DNA from: Nothopassalora personata
Taxonomy: Eukaryota > Ascomycota > Dothideomycetes > Mycosphaerellales > Mycosphaerellaceae
Reading direction: 5' to 3'
Length of the DNA stretch: 64,000 nt
Assembly (NCBI GenBank): GCA_033816765.1
Contig: CM066290.1
Span: 1,116,001 to 1,180,000 of the forward strand
The translations under genes were made by a program, and so were the position numbers. Position 1 is the stretch's first letter, and the number at the start of each line of letters is the position of its first letter. Below are positions 33,793 to 42,518 of this stretch, piece by piece. Below the pieces are notes generated by a model. The model saw nothing but the letters and a program-made list of their open reading frames with translations, was not told where the DNA came from and searched no databases.

Positions 33793-36700
33793 TCACTTAC
33801 CTGTCGCCCTGCCCTTCTTCTTGACTTCCCATGCTTGCCTTGGTCCATCGTGCGTCATCGGGTTGCCGTGCTTTTTCTCAAAGTCGTCTGCTGCAGCTGT
33901 GTCCGCTAGATACTCCAATGGTTCCCACGTAGGCTTGTGGTATCCAGTCCATTTCACTAGGACTTCGCGTGCTTTGCCCCTCCCTTTCGCCTTGGTTCTG
34001 GCGCAGAGAATCTCCTCTACATGCCATTCCTCATGAGATTCAATGAGGATGGGGTCCGGCTGTTTGTCGTCGATCTCCTGTCCAGGCAACGGGTCTTGGC
34101 TTGCAGGTCGCAACAAGTCTGGGTGAAAGACCGGGTGGATTCCATCGGGGATCCCTGACAATCGGATGGACAGCGGTGAGATGACCTCCGCCACCGTGTA
34201 CTTTGCGTGCTTATGGTCGATACTCTTCTTCGGCCGGGTCGTAGTGTAGTTCCTTAGATCCAGCCACACCTTGTCACCGACCCGATAAATCGGCGCTGGC
34301 TTCCGATCTTTGTTGGCGCTCTCCTCTTGCTCCTGGGCGGAGTCCGCCATGCTCGCTTGGCACAGGTCCGTGATCTGCTGCATCCTTTCCACAAAGAGCG
34401 TTGCCCGTTTGGCGGCATCCAGCGACGAAGTCGTTGAGTCCGGCTGCAACTGGACGGGGAATGGCGCTTCGTAACCGTGGACGGCAAAGAAGGGGCTCAT
34501 GCCTAGGCCCGCTTGGTACCGTCCGTTCAGCGCCAGCTGAGCGGTGGAGAGCCACTTTTTCCAATCGGACTGCTCGTGGTTGACATAATTCCGAAGGTAC
34601 GCCTGCACTTCTTGGTTCAACCTCTCGGGCCCTCCGTCCGTTTGTGGGTGGTAGGCGGAGCTAAGTCTCTGCTTCACGCCGGTTAAACGACAGAATGTCT
34701 TCCAGAATGTGCTTGTCCAGTTCGTGCCTCTATCGCTCGTGATGGCCTTAGGAATCCCGTAGTATCTCACCCAGCAGTCCAGGAATCTCTCGGCGCAGTC
34801 CTCCGCTTTCATGGTGGACATCGCTTCCAAGACGACGGTCTTGCTCAGTCTGTCCTTGATTACCCACAAGCAAGTGTTTCCCTGCGACTCCGGCATGTCC
34901 GTCATGAAATCCATAGAGATCTCCTGGAAGAAACGATCGGGTACCGGTAAAGGCTGAAGGAGTCCATGCTTTTGCTCCCTCCATACCTTATTTCTCCCAC
35001 AGTGATCGCAGTTCCTCAAGAACTGTCTCACGTGCCTTGACTGTAGAGGCCAGTAAAAGTTACGTCTCAAGATAGACGCTGTGGAGTCCCTGCCTGGATG
35101 GCCGTAGACCGGTGAATCATGAACGGACTGGATGAGCTTCGTCCGCAGGACATCGTTCTGCAATATCTCCGCGCCCGCCTCTTTGTAGTCGGCTTCCGTC
35201 GTTGCTGGGGCTCCCGGCACCCAGATTCTTCCGCGGTGCCGCAGGTGTCCGTTGTCGTCGATGCTGCAGTCACCGGCTTGTACCTTGAGCTTCACTTCGC
35301 TCGGGAGTGAACGCGCCCCGGTTCTTACTGCGTGGAGTACTGCCTGAAACGTGCTGTCTTCATCGGCGGTCTTCCTCCAGATCTCGTTCAATTCTGGATC
35401 TGTGAAGGGGCCCGATGATGCGCCCGGTGAGTCCGACGTTTTCTCGGTGGAGTCGACTCCGAATTGGGTGGCCATAATCTGGACCGATGAAACCATCGTA
35501 GCGGATGAAGGTGCATCTGCTACCACCTCGCCTCCCCCCCCTGGAGCCGGCCAATTGCGTATGGCATCCGGCCGCAAAAACCTGCGAAAACGCGACAATT
35601 TGTCGTCCTGGCCGAGCGTATCCTGCTCCCTCCGTGACAATGCATCCGGCACAATTGCCTCGGCGCCCGGCCTGTATACCAGGGTAAACTGAAACAACGC
35701 GATGTGCTCCACCCACCTGATCTGCCTCTCAGACAACTGCCTCTTTGTCATAAAGTACTCAAGGTTCTTGTGGTCCGTCCAAATTGTAAAGGGACCACAC
35801 GTTTTCAGCTCGGGGGCCCACTCTTTGAGGCAGGAGACTACTGCGAGCATCTCTTTGTCATGGATGTCGTAGTTAATCTCAGCCTTATTCAGTTTCTTTG
35901 AGTAGAACCCTACCGGCTTCACTACCCCGTCCTTTTCTTGCAGGAGAGCGCCACCCAGGGCAAATCCACTGCAGTCCGTCTCCAAAAAGGTGGGAAGCTC
36001 CGGGTTCCAATGGGCCAGCACAGGAGCTTCACAGTACTTCTTCTTCAGGGCCTGAAAGGCGTCCTCCTGACGTTTCCCCAAGGAGAACGGCGTTTTCTTT
36101 CCCGTCAGCGACGTCAAGGGTTCGGCCAACTTCGAGTAGTTGGGGATGAACATCCTGTAGTAATTCGCGAACCCGAGGAAACGACGCACTTCTTTCTGAG
36201 TGACGGGCGTCTTCCAGTCCCGTACGGCATCCACCTTTTCCGGGTCTGGTCCCACCCCCTTTCCGTCGGCGTGGACGATGAACCCTAGGTACTTGATCTT
36301 CTTCTGTGCGAACTCGCATTTACCTGGATCTAAGAACAGGCCTCCGTCCCAAAGCTTATGGAGAACGATGCGAACCTTCTTGAAGTGGTCCTCCTTCGAC
36401 CCATCCGAGTAGATCACTACGTCATCAGCGTATGCAGAGGCGAAGTCGTCCAGGTGTTCCCGCAGCAAACTGTTAATATACCGTTGGAAAGTTGCCGGCG
36501 CCCCGGACAAACCAAACGGACACACCAACCACTCCCACAGGCCAAATCTCGTTCTAAACGCGGTCTTGTACTCCTCGCCTCTTGCCATCCGGAGATGGTG
36601 GAACGCGGCAACTACGTCCACCTTCGTCATCCATCTGGCTCCCGTTAGATTTCGGATGGTCTCCGGGATCAAAGGCAGCGGGTAGCGATCTTGCTTCGTA

Positions 36701-38772
36701 ATCGCGTTCAGCGCCCTATAATCGCAGCAAAAGCGTAGTCCTCCTCCGGGCTTCTTCACAAACAGGACGGGGGCCGCCGCTTCTGAGGTGGAGGGACGGA
36801 TGTATCCCTTGCGATGCAGCTCGGTTAGCGACTTGCGTAGCACCAGCAGCTCGTCTTTCGACATGCTATACAACGGTCCCCAGGGCAGTGGCTCCTGCGA
36901 TCCGTCTGGTTTCGTCCGGATCTCGATCCTGTGGTCAAGTTCCCCACGATGGGGCGCGAGCTTGTCGGCTTCCCGCGTGGAAAAGAGTGGGATCATGTCC
37001 CAAAGTTCCGGAGGCAGCTTCATTTTGAGCTCCTCCCTCGTGGGCGGTTCCTTCTTGCTCAGGGCTTTCTTGATGTCCTCCACGGTTGCCGCGGCGATCG
37101 TAGCAAAACGTTCGCCCGCCTCGCGTTCTTTATGGTTGCGTCCTTCGGGCACCCATTTCTTTGCCAAACCGTGGTAGTACCGGTGCTTTTCTGGCGCAGT
37201 TCGGATTTGATTGTGCGCTTTCCAAGGGTTCCCCAGAATCATCGGGAAGTCCAAGTCGGGCACGACGTATGCGTACACGACCTCGTGGATGCCGGCGATT
37301 TCCATGTGGAAAGCAACTACTCCTTCAATCGAGTTTCGCATCGCTTTGGTGAACCCTGTAGCCTTGCGGCTCTCGTTGCTGACATACGTGAGACCGAGTC
37401 CTTTCGCTAGGTCTCCGTTAATTACAGCATAACACATGCATCCTTCATCGATAAGGGCAAACGTGCCGTAACTTTCGTTCAGGAGTACGTCGGTATATAC
37501 AAGGTTCCCGTTCATAGAACTCTTGGCAGCGTTCCACCCCTTTACCAGTGCTTCTTTGTCTCCTGGTGCTGGCTTTCGCCCAGGAGCTAGTCTTTTCCCA
37601 AACCCGTCGTCTTCCAGGATCGGCGCAACTGAGGCTGCGTTGATCTTGGTGGGGTTGACTGCTGCGGCGTACGGACATTCCTTCACTCGATGCCCGCTCG
37701 CTCCGCAACGGAAACAGAGCTGTTCTTGGCGCCTTCGATCTCTCTCAGCGGTGTCGACCCATTTCGCTCTCTGCTTCCCCTTGTCCTCCTTCCGGTCTCC
37801 ACGACTTCTAGAGCGGCCTCCGTTCGTTCGGGTTGGTGCCATGATGGTGTCACCATCATGGTCCACCCGGGTAACGGTAGGTCCCGCAAAAGAACGAGTG
37901 GTAACCGTGGTGGTCGCACTGGAGTCCTTGTTGTTGTCCTTCCACTTCTTGTGGGCTATTCTAAACTGGTCTGTGTCCTCGAGGTTGGTCATGATCCGCT
38001 TAACCTCCTCTGCGAACTCGTAGTAATCCTCCTTTTTCGGCATGGCTGCCGTATACATTCTGGCGGGATTCGAGAAGGTGTTGCTGAGGTAGCCGATCTT
38101 CGCGTCATTGCTCCAGTCTTCTCCGCCGGCGGTCAACAGGAGTCCGTCGAATTTCATCTGGTGATCGTGCCACGGTTGTCCGTTCACGTGTCTAATCTTG
38201 GTGAGTTGTTCTAGAGCCTTGGCGCGTTCGTTGCTATCGCCAAAGACCTTTTCGAGTTGCGCAAAGAAAGCAACGGGGTCCTTCCCAAGTTCACCGTCTC
38301 CCTTGTCCCAGAAGTGCCGCATCCTCGTGCGCTCCCTCGCTAGCAACGTGTCGTTGATCGCGTCCCAGTAGAATTCATTGGAGAGCGTCGGTTTCAGTGC
38401 GGAACGCACCCTGAAGGAACTTTTCAACCTTAGGAAGTAGTCCCTGAATGTTTCGGCTTTGCCATCCCATGAGGGCGGGTTCCAGCCTCTGGGACCCGAC
38501 GGTTCTCCGCCGCTGCGCGGCGCGTTCGCGGCGGCATTCAGCGTCTGCAGCAACTGTCTCATTAGGTCACCAGTAGACGCGTCGTCCGGAACTGGTAGTG
38601 AGACTGCAGGGGTTGACTGACGTCGAGCGTCTTCCGACTCTTTCAAGGCGGCGCGCGTTGCAATCAGTTCGGCCTGCATCTCTTCCTGTCGCTGGTACAA
38701 TTGCTCGAGCATAAGCTGAAAATTTTCATTCGAGGCACCAACCCCGGGGTTCTCGCTACCCGACGACGCCAT
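33793..38772 (-). CDS. Single-frame Gag-Pol polyprotein (1659 aa) with chromodomain
   Basis: Start taken at ATG 38772, the first ATG in the frame. Gag about 1–400 with coiled coil near 20–50 and zinc knuckle C-x2-C-x4-H-x4-C near 354–367. Protease motif D-E-G-C at about 443, instead of D-S-G-A. RT about 600–860 with Y-A-D-D near 782–785. RNase H about 925–1045. Integrase HHCC zinc site around 1219–1259 and D1288, D1347, E1383 triad. Chromodomain about 1583–1635. No frameshift between gag and pol, as in Tf1/sushi-type elements. All main catalytic residues are present, so the protein may be active. The last codons contain a GGTAAGT donor-like sequence. Confidence 0.95.
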   Translation of the reverse strand: MASSGSENPGVGASNENFQLMLEQLYQRQEEMQAELIATRAALKESEDARRQSTPAVSLPVPDDASTGDLMRQLLQTLNAAANAPRSGGEPSGPRGWNPPSWDGKAETFRDYFLRLKSSFRVRSALKPTLSNEFYWDAINDTLLARERTRMRHFWDKGDGELGKDPVAFFAQLEKVFGDSNERAKALEQLTKIRHVNGQPWHDHQMKFDGLLLTAGGEDWSNDAKIGYLSNTFSNPARMYTAAMPKKEDYYEFAEEVKRIMTNLEDTDQFRIAHKKWKDNNKDSSATTTVTTRSFAGPTVTRVDHDGDTIMAPTRTNGGRSRSRGDRKEDKGKQRAKWVDTAERDRRRQEQLCFRCGASGHRVKECPYAAAVNPTKINAASVAPILEDDGFGKRLAPGRKPAPGDKEALVKGWNAAKSSMNGNLVYTDVLLNESYGTFALIDEGCMCYAVINGDLAKGLGLTYVSNESRKATGFTKAMRNSIEGVVAFHMEIAGIHEVVYAYVVPDLDFPMILGNPWKAHNQIRTAPEKHRYYHGLAKKWVPEGRNHKEREAGERFATIAAATVEDIKKALSKKEPPTREELKMKLPPELWDMIPLFSTREADKLAPHRGELDHRIEIRTKPDGSQEPLPWGPLYSMSKDELLVLRKSLTELHRKGYIRPSTSEAAAPVLFVKKPGGGLRFCCDYRALNAITKQDRYPLPLIPETIRNLTGARWMTKVDVVAAFHHLRMARGEEYKTAFRTRFGLWEWLVCPFGLSGAPATFQRYINSLLREHLDDFASAYADDVVIYSDGSKEDHFKKVRIVLHKLWDGGLFLDPGKCEFAQKKIKYLGFIVHADGKGVGPDPEKVDAVRDWKTPVTQKEVRRFLGFANYYRMFIPNYSKLAEPLTSLTGKKTPFSLGKRQEDAFQALKKKYCEAPVLAHWNPELPTFLETDCSGFALGGALLQEKDGVVKPVGFYSKKLNKAEINYDIHDKEMLAVVSCLKEWAPELKTCGPFTIWTDHKNLEYFMTKRQLSERQIRWVEHIALFQFTLVYRPGAEAIVPDALSRREQDTLGQDDKLSRFRRFLRPDAIRNWPAPGGGGEVVADAPSSATMVSSVQIMATQFGVDSTEKTSDSPGASSGPFTDPELNEIWRKTADEDSTFQAVLHAVRTGARSLPSEVKLKVQAGDCSIDDNGHLRHRGRIWVPGAPATTEADYKEAGAEILQNDVLRTKLIQSVHDSPVYGHPGRDSTASILRRNFYWPLQSRHVRQFLRNCDHCGRNKVWREQKHGLLQPLPVPDRFFQEISMDFMTDMPESQGNTCLWVIKDRLSKTVVLEAMSTMKAEDCAERFLDCWVRYYGIPKAITSDRGTNWTSTFWKTFCRLTGVKQRLSSAYHPQTDGGPERLNQEVQAYLRNYVNHEQSDWKKWLSTAQLALNGRYQAGLGMSPFFAVHGYEAPFPVQLQPDSTTSSLDAAKRATLFVERMQQITDLCQASMADSAQEQEESANKDRKPAPIYRVGDKVWLDLRNYTTTRPKKSIDHKHAKYTVAEVISPLSIRLSGIPDGIHPVFHPDLLRPASQDPLPGQEIDDKQPDPILIESHEEWHVEEILCARTKAKGRGKAREVLVKWTGYHKPTWEPLEYLADTAAADDFEKKHGNPMTHDGPRQAWEVKKKGRATGK

Positions 38773-38819
38773 CACGTATTCCGTCTCTTTAATGGCGGGT
38801 GCCTGGTTGATTCGAATGG

Positions 38820-38829
38820 ATCGAACTTA
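38820..38829 (-). other. Self-primer-type primer-binding site
   Basis: On the element strand the ten bases TAAGTTCGAT lie one base after the 5' LTR. They are the exact complement of ATCGAACTTA inside the same LTR (38887 down to 38878). No tRNA-type TGG start is present. In Tf1 the first 11 nt of the RNA pair with such a site; use here is inferred. Confidence 0.7.
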
Positions 38830-38830
38830 A

Positions 38831-38988
38831 TGTCACGGGTGAACGACGTGTACACTGAGGTTCTGTGTGGTATGCAATAAGTTCGATACAGAAGAAGGAG
38901 AAAACCGAGCGAAGCCCGGAACAAAGAAAATGGAGTCAGGTCCGCACGGGCTCAGCCCGTGCCAAGATGCAAGGGCTCGCCCCTTACA
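38831..38988 (-). repeat. 5' LTR of intact element (158 bp)
   Basis: Matches 32277–32434 over its whole length by eye. Bases 38878–38887 form the partner of the primer-binding site and would be near the RNA 5' end if self-priming holds. Confidence 0.95.
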
Positions 38989-39339
38989 CTTACGAAGGAG
39001 ACGGCTGTTACGGATCGATCCGGAGAAGCTCCAGCCAACCAATCGATGCCTACACACTAGTGGAAGGATCCGATATGCAGAGTGCTCTCTCCGATCTGCG
39101 TGCTCTGTAACAGAGCAGAGAGAGCAGGACAGATCAACTGATCCGACTGATCAGTCACGCCAAGACATGGCACTATATAGACGACGCTTCTTTACGAGTA
39201 TAGATAGGAGCCTCGTGCTCAACTCATTTTAAGTATACACTATATACTGTTTGGAACCACTACCTTCATAACTGATTGAGACATCCCTGCAAAGATCCAA
39301 GTCCGAGTTGTGATAACGTACAGCGGTTCCTAACAACGG

Positions 39340-39888
39340 CTAAGCTACCGACGGCACCGTCTCGCTAGAAGGAGAAAGCTAGAAGTCGTCCGGAAGACCT
39401 TCGACAGCACTCTAGGTCTAAGGAGACAAGGATAGATTAGGAGCACTAGGATCCGCGTCTACTATAGCGTACTCCTACGCCCCTAGATCCTCGTCTAGCA
39501 ACAACCGATCTTCTAACGAACGACCCTCCGTAACCTTCTAATTAACCGCATCTAATTGCTTACGAAGGCGCATTTCCTTTATATGCGCTTCTATTAAGGC
39601 ATCCTACCTTTTACTAAGAATCCTCTTCGCGGTATCTAGTTCCTATAACAATTTCTTCCGCTAAAGCGATAAGCGCTTCTACTCGCCCTCGGTTACCCTC
39701 GCATTGCAACTCTTTAGATTCCGCTACTAGCACTCGGAACAGCGACTAGATAAGATATACACCTTACACACACGGCCCTCCTTTTAATAAGAATTACACG
39801 GACGCATCGCGGTATCGCCGTTACGAAAGATCTACTAGGCTTTCTTCTTGCGGCGAGCGGTAGATTTAGATTAGGAGGAAGAAGACAT
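39340..39888 (-). pseudogene. Antisense ORF of element C: six-Cys array plus coiled coil (RIPed)
   Basis: A minus-strand frame of 183 codons beginning M-S-S-S-S, interrupted only by TAG/TAA where Gln fits. A basic N-terminus is followed by C-x2-(C, now Tyr)-x6-C-x8-C-x2-C-x7-C, then a heptad-rich coiled coil of about 80 residues and an acidic/Pro/Ser tail. It lies just inside the 3' LTR of element C, opposite to gag-pol. The spacing resembles Zn2Cys6 clusters, which often precede a coiled coil. Function unknown. Confidence 0.65.
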
Positions 39889-39963
39889 CGTTACGAGACA
39901 CGAAAAGGAAGTACAACATAACTTATAAAGCTCTAGGACAGAGCTAGGCTAAAAGGGGGATAG

Positions 39964-40372
39964 TATTACGGTTCTAATCTAGGGCTAAAGGAAGCTAACT
40001 AATTAGACCTCTACAATTAGTAGGCGCTTCCGCCCGAGAAGTGCTCTCTTACCCGTAGGAATAAAACCAAGGAACCGAGAGAGCAACTAAAGTAATCTCC
40101 TTAATCTCGTTAATCTCGGTAATCTCGAGAGAGCATAGAGAGCATAGAGAGCACGGAGAGCAAACGCTCTATCTCCTTTGTATTTAGGAACGCTAGAAAC
40201 CCTTATAGTTCTAAGGCGTTCAACTTATGTTACTATCTTACTAATTGGAATACAACTCTTATTCCTATCATTTATCTTCGCTCAGCTTGCTTCAGCCTCT
40301 CTAAAGAATAATACCGCCACGTGACTTGACTTATCTCTCTTTTGAGACTAGCCCTAGAACGAGACAATAACA
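39964..40372 (+). repeat. Element C 3' LTR (409 bp)
   Basis: Starts TATTACGG (RIPed TGTTACGG) after the polypurine run AAAAGGGGG. It differs from the 5' LTR mostly by CA/TG to TA changes. Confidence 0.9.
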
Positions 40373-40610
40373 ATTACCTAAGAAAAAAGTATAGGGTAAA
40401 GAAGATTCCTATAAAAGAGGTATTAGAGGAGAAGTAAAAAGCTCAGTATAAGGCGTATAAGGACTGTAAGTAGAAAAGCTAACTCCGAAACTATGTCTAT
40501 AGGTTACTTAAGGCCCTCGCTAAAGGACGAAGGCCTCGGATCCCTAAATTTAACCTTAGAGAGAAAAATAAGGGTTTTAAGCCTATTCTTAGCCTTCTTA
40601 AGCAATTTTT
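40373..40610 (+). pseudogene. Fragment of outermost element
   Basis: Lys-rich translation if TAG is read as Gln. It ends in the target ttaagcaattttt of the next insertion and continues at 41391. Confidence 0.4.
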
Positions 40611-41390
40611 TTTAGTCGTCCTATAGAGAGCGCCTTCACGCGGCGGACGACGTAAGTATCTTCGTTACGACGAAGAGAAACTAAGACTCTCTCTCTCGAA
40701 AAATACAAGCCTACTCGACTCGAAACAAGAAAAGACAGGTCGGACGAACCGAACGAACGAGATACGCTCAAAATCTACAAACAAGAACTCCGGAACTGCG
40801 AGAAGGGAAAGCGACGTACATAGCGTACACGTCGCTCGAACAACGAAGGCGCTGTCTACCTGTCGTCCCGGCAAACCACGTAAACTGCCGGCTGGAACCA
40901 AGAGAGGCGTTTAGGGGCGCAAACCACGTATACTGCACGGCTGGAACCAAGAGAGGCCGAGGGGGGGACGACAGCGAGGCCACTGCGACCGAGGAGCTAC
41001 ACTCGAGACCGGAGAACGCGACTGGATTGAAACAGAGGCAACGGGTGTTTCTTGGGATTTTGCTCGGTGCGTACGGGTACGGCCGGCTTGGCTTTTTAAA
41101 ACAAGAACGAGACACGGGCGCAAAACTTGTCTCGCCCGGGGCAAGGCGACAAACCGCAATTCTCGACAAGACACGACTACCGGGTACGCGCGTACTACGC
41201 CGCAATATATTCGATTTACGGTTCGAATAGCGAGCGTTGCTCGCATCTTTTAAGGAGTTTTTACGTCCGGGGTACGACGGGGCTTTTCTCCTTCTCTCAA
41301 ATTTTGGTCTCGTTCTCGAGACCCGTGTTGCATAGTCTTTGACTCAAATAGCACGTTAATGGAATAATCAATCAATAATCAATCAATCAA
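40611..41390 (+). mobile_element. SINE or 5'-truncated LINE with 13-bp TSD
   Basis: 780 bp of GC-rich, un-RIPed DNA between two perfect copies of ttaagcaattttt (40598–40610 and 41391–41403). The 3' end is a run of AATCAATCA-type units (about 41364–41390), as left by target-primed reverse transcription. It contains two 38-base direct repeats, 40871–40908 and 40919–40956. No reverse transcriptase or convincing reading frame was seen, so it may be a SINE or the untranslated end of a LINE. Confidence 0.65.
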
Positions 41391-41912
41391 TTAAGCAATT
41401 TTTAGGCATCCGCGGCGACCTTAGTAAGGAGTCTAAGGTATAGATTAATAAGTAGTCCCTAGATTAGTATAAGGAAACCCTTCTAGACAATAAGGACTAC
41501 GAGCCTACCTACGACATTAATAACCTTACTAAGTATCTTTAGGGTATTTAAAAGAGTATAATTAAGTCTACTCTAAAGAAGGAAATAGCCTCTAAGAAGA
41601 GAGAGGTACCCTAAGACGAAGAGACTAACGAAGAAGAGACCCCGAAGAAGAAGATAAAGGGTACTATTAATAGTTAGGAGGGAGTTATCGAGGAACTCGT
41701 CTAGGAAATTAAGGGTAATATAAAGAAAGTCCTAAAGGATATAAAGGTCCTTAGCGCTAAGGTTACTCTACTTAGTTCCTATATAGAGTAAGGAGGTATA
41801 TAAAGCGCTAGGATAATATATAGATAGTAGGTTTTAAGGGTAATATAACCTAATTAAGTACAGTAATTACTTATTTTTAGGAAATAAGATTAGGCACCTA
41901 AATTATAGGGAC
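41391..41912 (+). pseudogene. End of outermost element body
   Basis: Continues 40373–40610 in the same frame. Very Lys/Glu-rich with RIP-type stops, and no recognised domain. It ends beside the right terminal repeat. Confidence 0.45.
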
Positions 41913-42045
41913 TAAGGGCTTCTTATTAAAAGAAGACTTATATAAGTACCTTAAGGGTGCTACTACTTATAATAAACATAGTTTTTTATACCCTAATTTC
42001 TAGACTTAATACCCTAGTTCTAGACTTCTATCTCTACTAGTTTCA
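41913..42045 (+). repeat. Terminal repeat of outermost element (right copy)
   Basis: 133-bp match to 5405–5537. This is the right edge of the RIPed block; normal CA/TG content returns at 42046. Confidence 0.65.
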
Positions 42046-42518
42046 CACGAATGCATGAAATAGAAGCGCGTAGCCTGACGCTGGATGGCATGTGTCCTTG
42101 TCCTTGTCCTCTTCTTCATTCCGCTGCTGCGGTCCTTTTTGCTGGGTCAAAGCCAGGAAGATCCAGGGCGCTGGTCAAGCGGAGCACCGGGAGCCGATGC
42201 TTCGGTTGACCAAAACTGTCTTGCGCGGCAGCTGTGGATCACGCGGTTCTGGACCATGACTTCACCTGTTTTCCCTGCTTCTGGCGGGCACAACCCCTCT
42301 GAAGCAGATGGACATTTGCAAAGCAGATCTGTCGGAGGTCATGGCGATATGGAGAGTAGAAGGACGACCCGCGCCGCGTCGCGCTCCACGTTGCCGACTG
42401 TTCGAGCAGGGTTGCTGAGCTGAGCACGAGCACGAGCAACAGAGCAGACGATACTGTAGTACTAGTCCGACGCATCGGGCGGCATGTTAACACACCAGGC
42501 AGCCACCCTGATGACACA
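42046..42518 (+). promoter_or_regulatory. Upstream region of the GT90 gene
   Basis: Un-RIPed. Contains a 112-codon open frame (42085–42423) that shows no domain and is probably chance. No motif could be assigned. Confidence 0.3.

Larger units (their letters stand above)
32277..38988 (-). mobile_element. Intact self-priming-type chromodomain gypsy element with antisense cargo gene, TSD cttac
   Basis: 6712 bp, flanked by cttac at 32272–32276 and 38989–38993. Its two 158-bp LTRs match along their length by eye, and one uninterrupted Gag-Pol frame is present, so the insertion is recent. It sits inside RIPed element C between that element's tRNA-like sequence and antisense ORF, yet shows no RIP itself. 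In place of a tRNA-type PBS it has a 10-nt complement to its own LTR. A 1.36-kb stretch between pol and the 3' LTR carries a plus-strand spliced gene. Confidence 0.96.
26260..40372 (+). mobile_element. Element C, Ty3/gypsy, moderately RIPed, TSD attac, interrupted by an intact element
   Basis: LTRs are 26260–26668 and 39964–40372 (409 bp). Flanks 26255–26259 and 40373–40377 are both attac. Interior: gag, protease, RT, RNase H, integrase, chromodomain (to ~32090), antisense tRNA-like sequence, the intact nested element 32277–38988, antisense ORF, polypurine tract. RIP is milder than in family B: CA is often kept on the plus strand, while TG is mostly lost. Confidence 0.93.

Noticed and set aside
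33793..38772. Many plus-strand open frames of 60–170 codons over the intact Gag-Pol
   Set aside because: Shadows of the real minus-strand frame.
40768..41246. Minus-strand frames in the SINE/LINE-like insert
   Set aside because: They span the internal direct repeats and show no reverse transcriptase or nuclease motif.
42085..42423. 112-codon frame upstream of the GT90 gene
   Set aside because: Hydrophobic start but then low-information sequence; most likely leader or chance.
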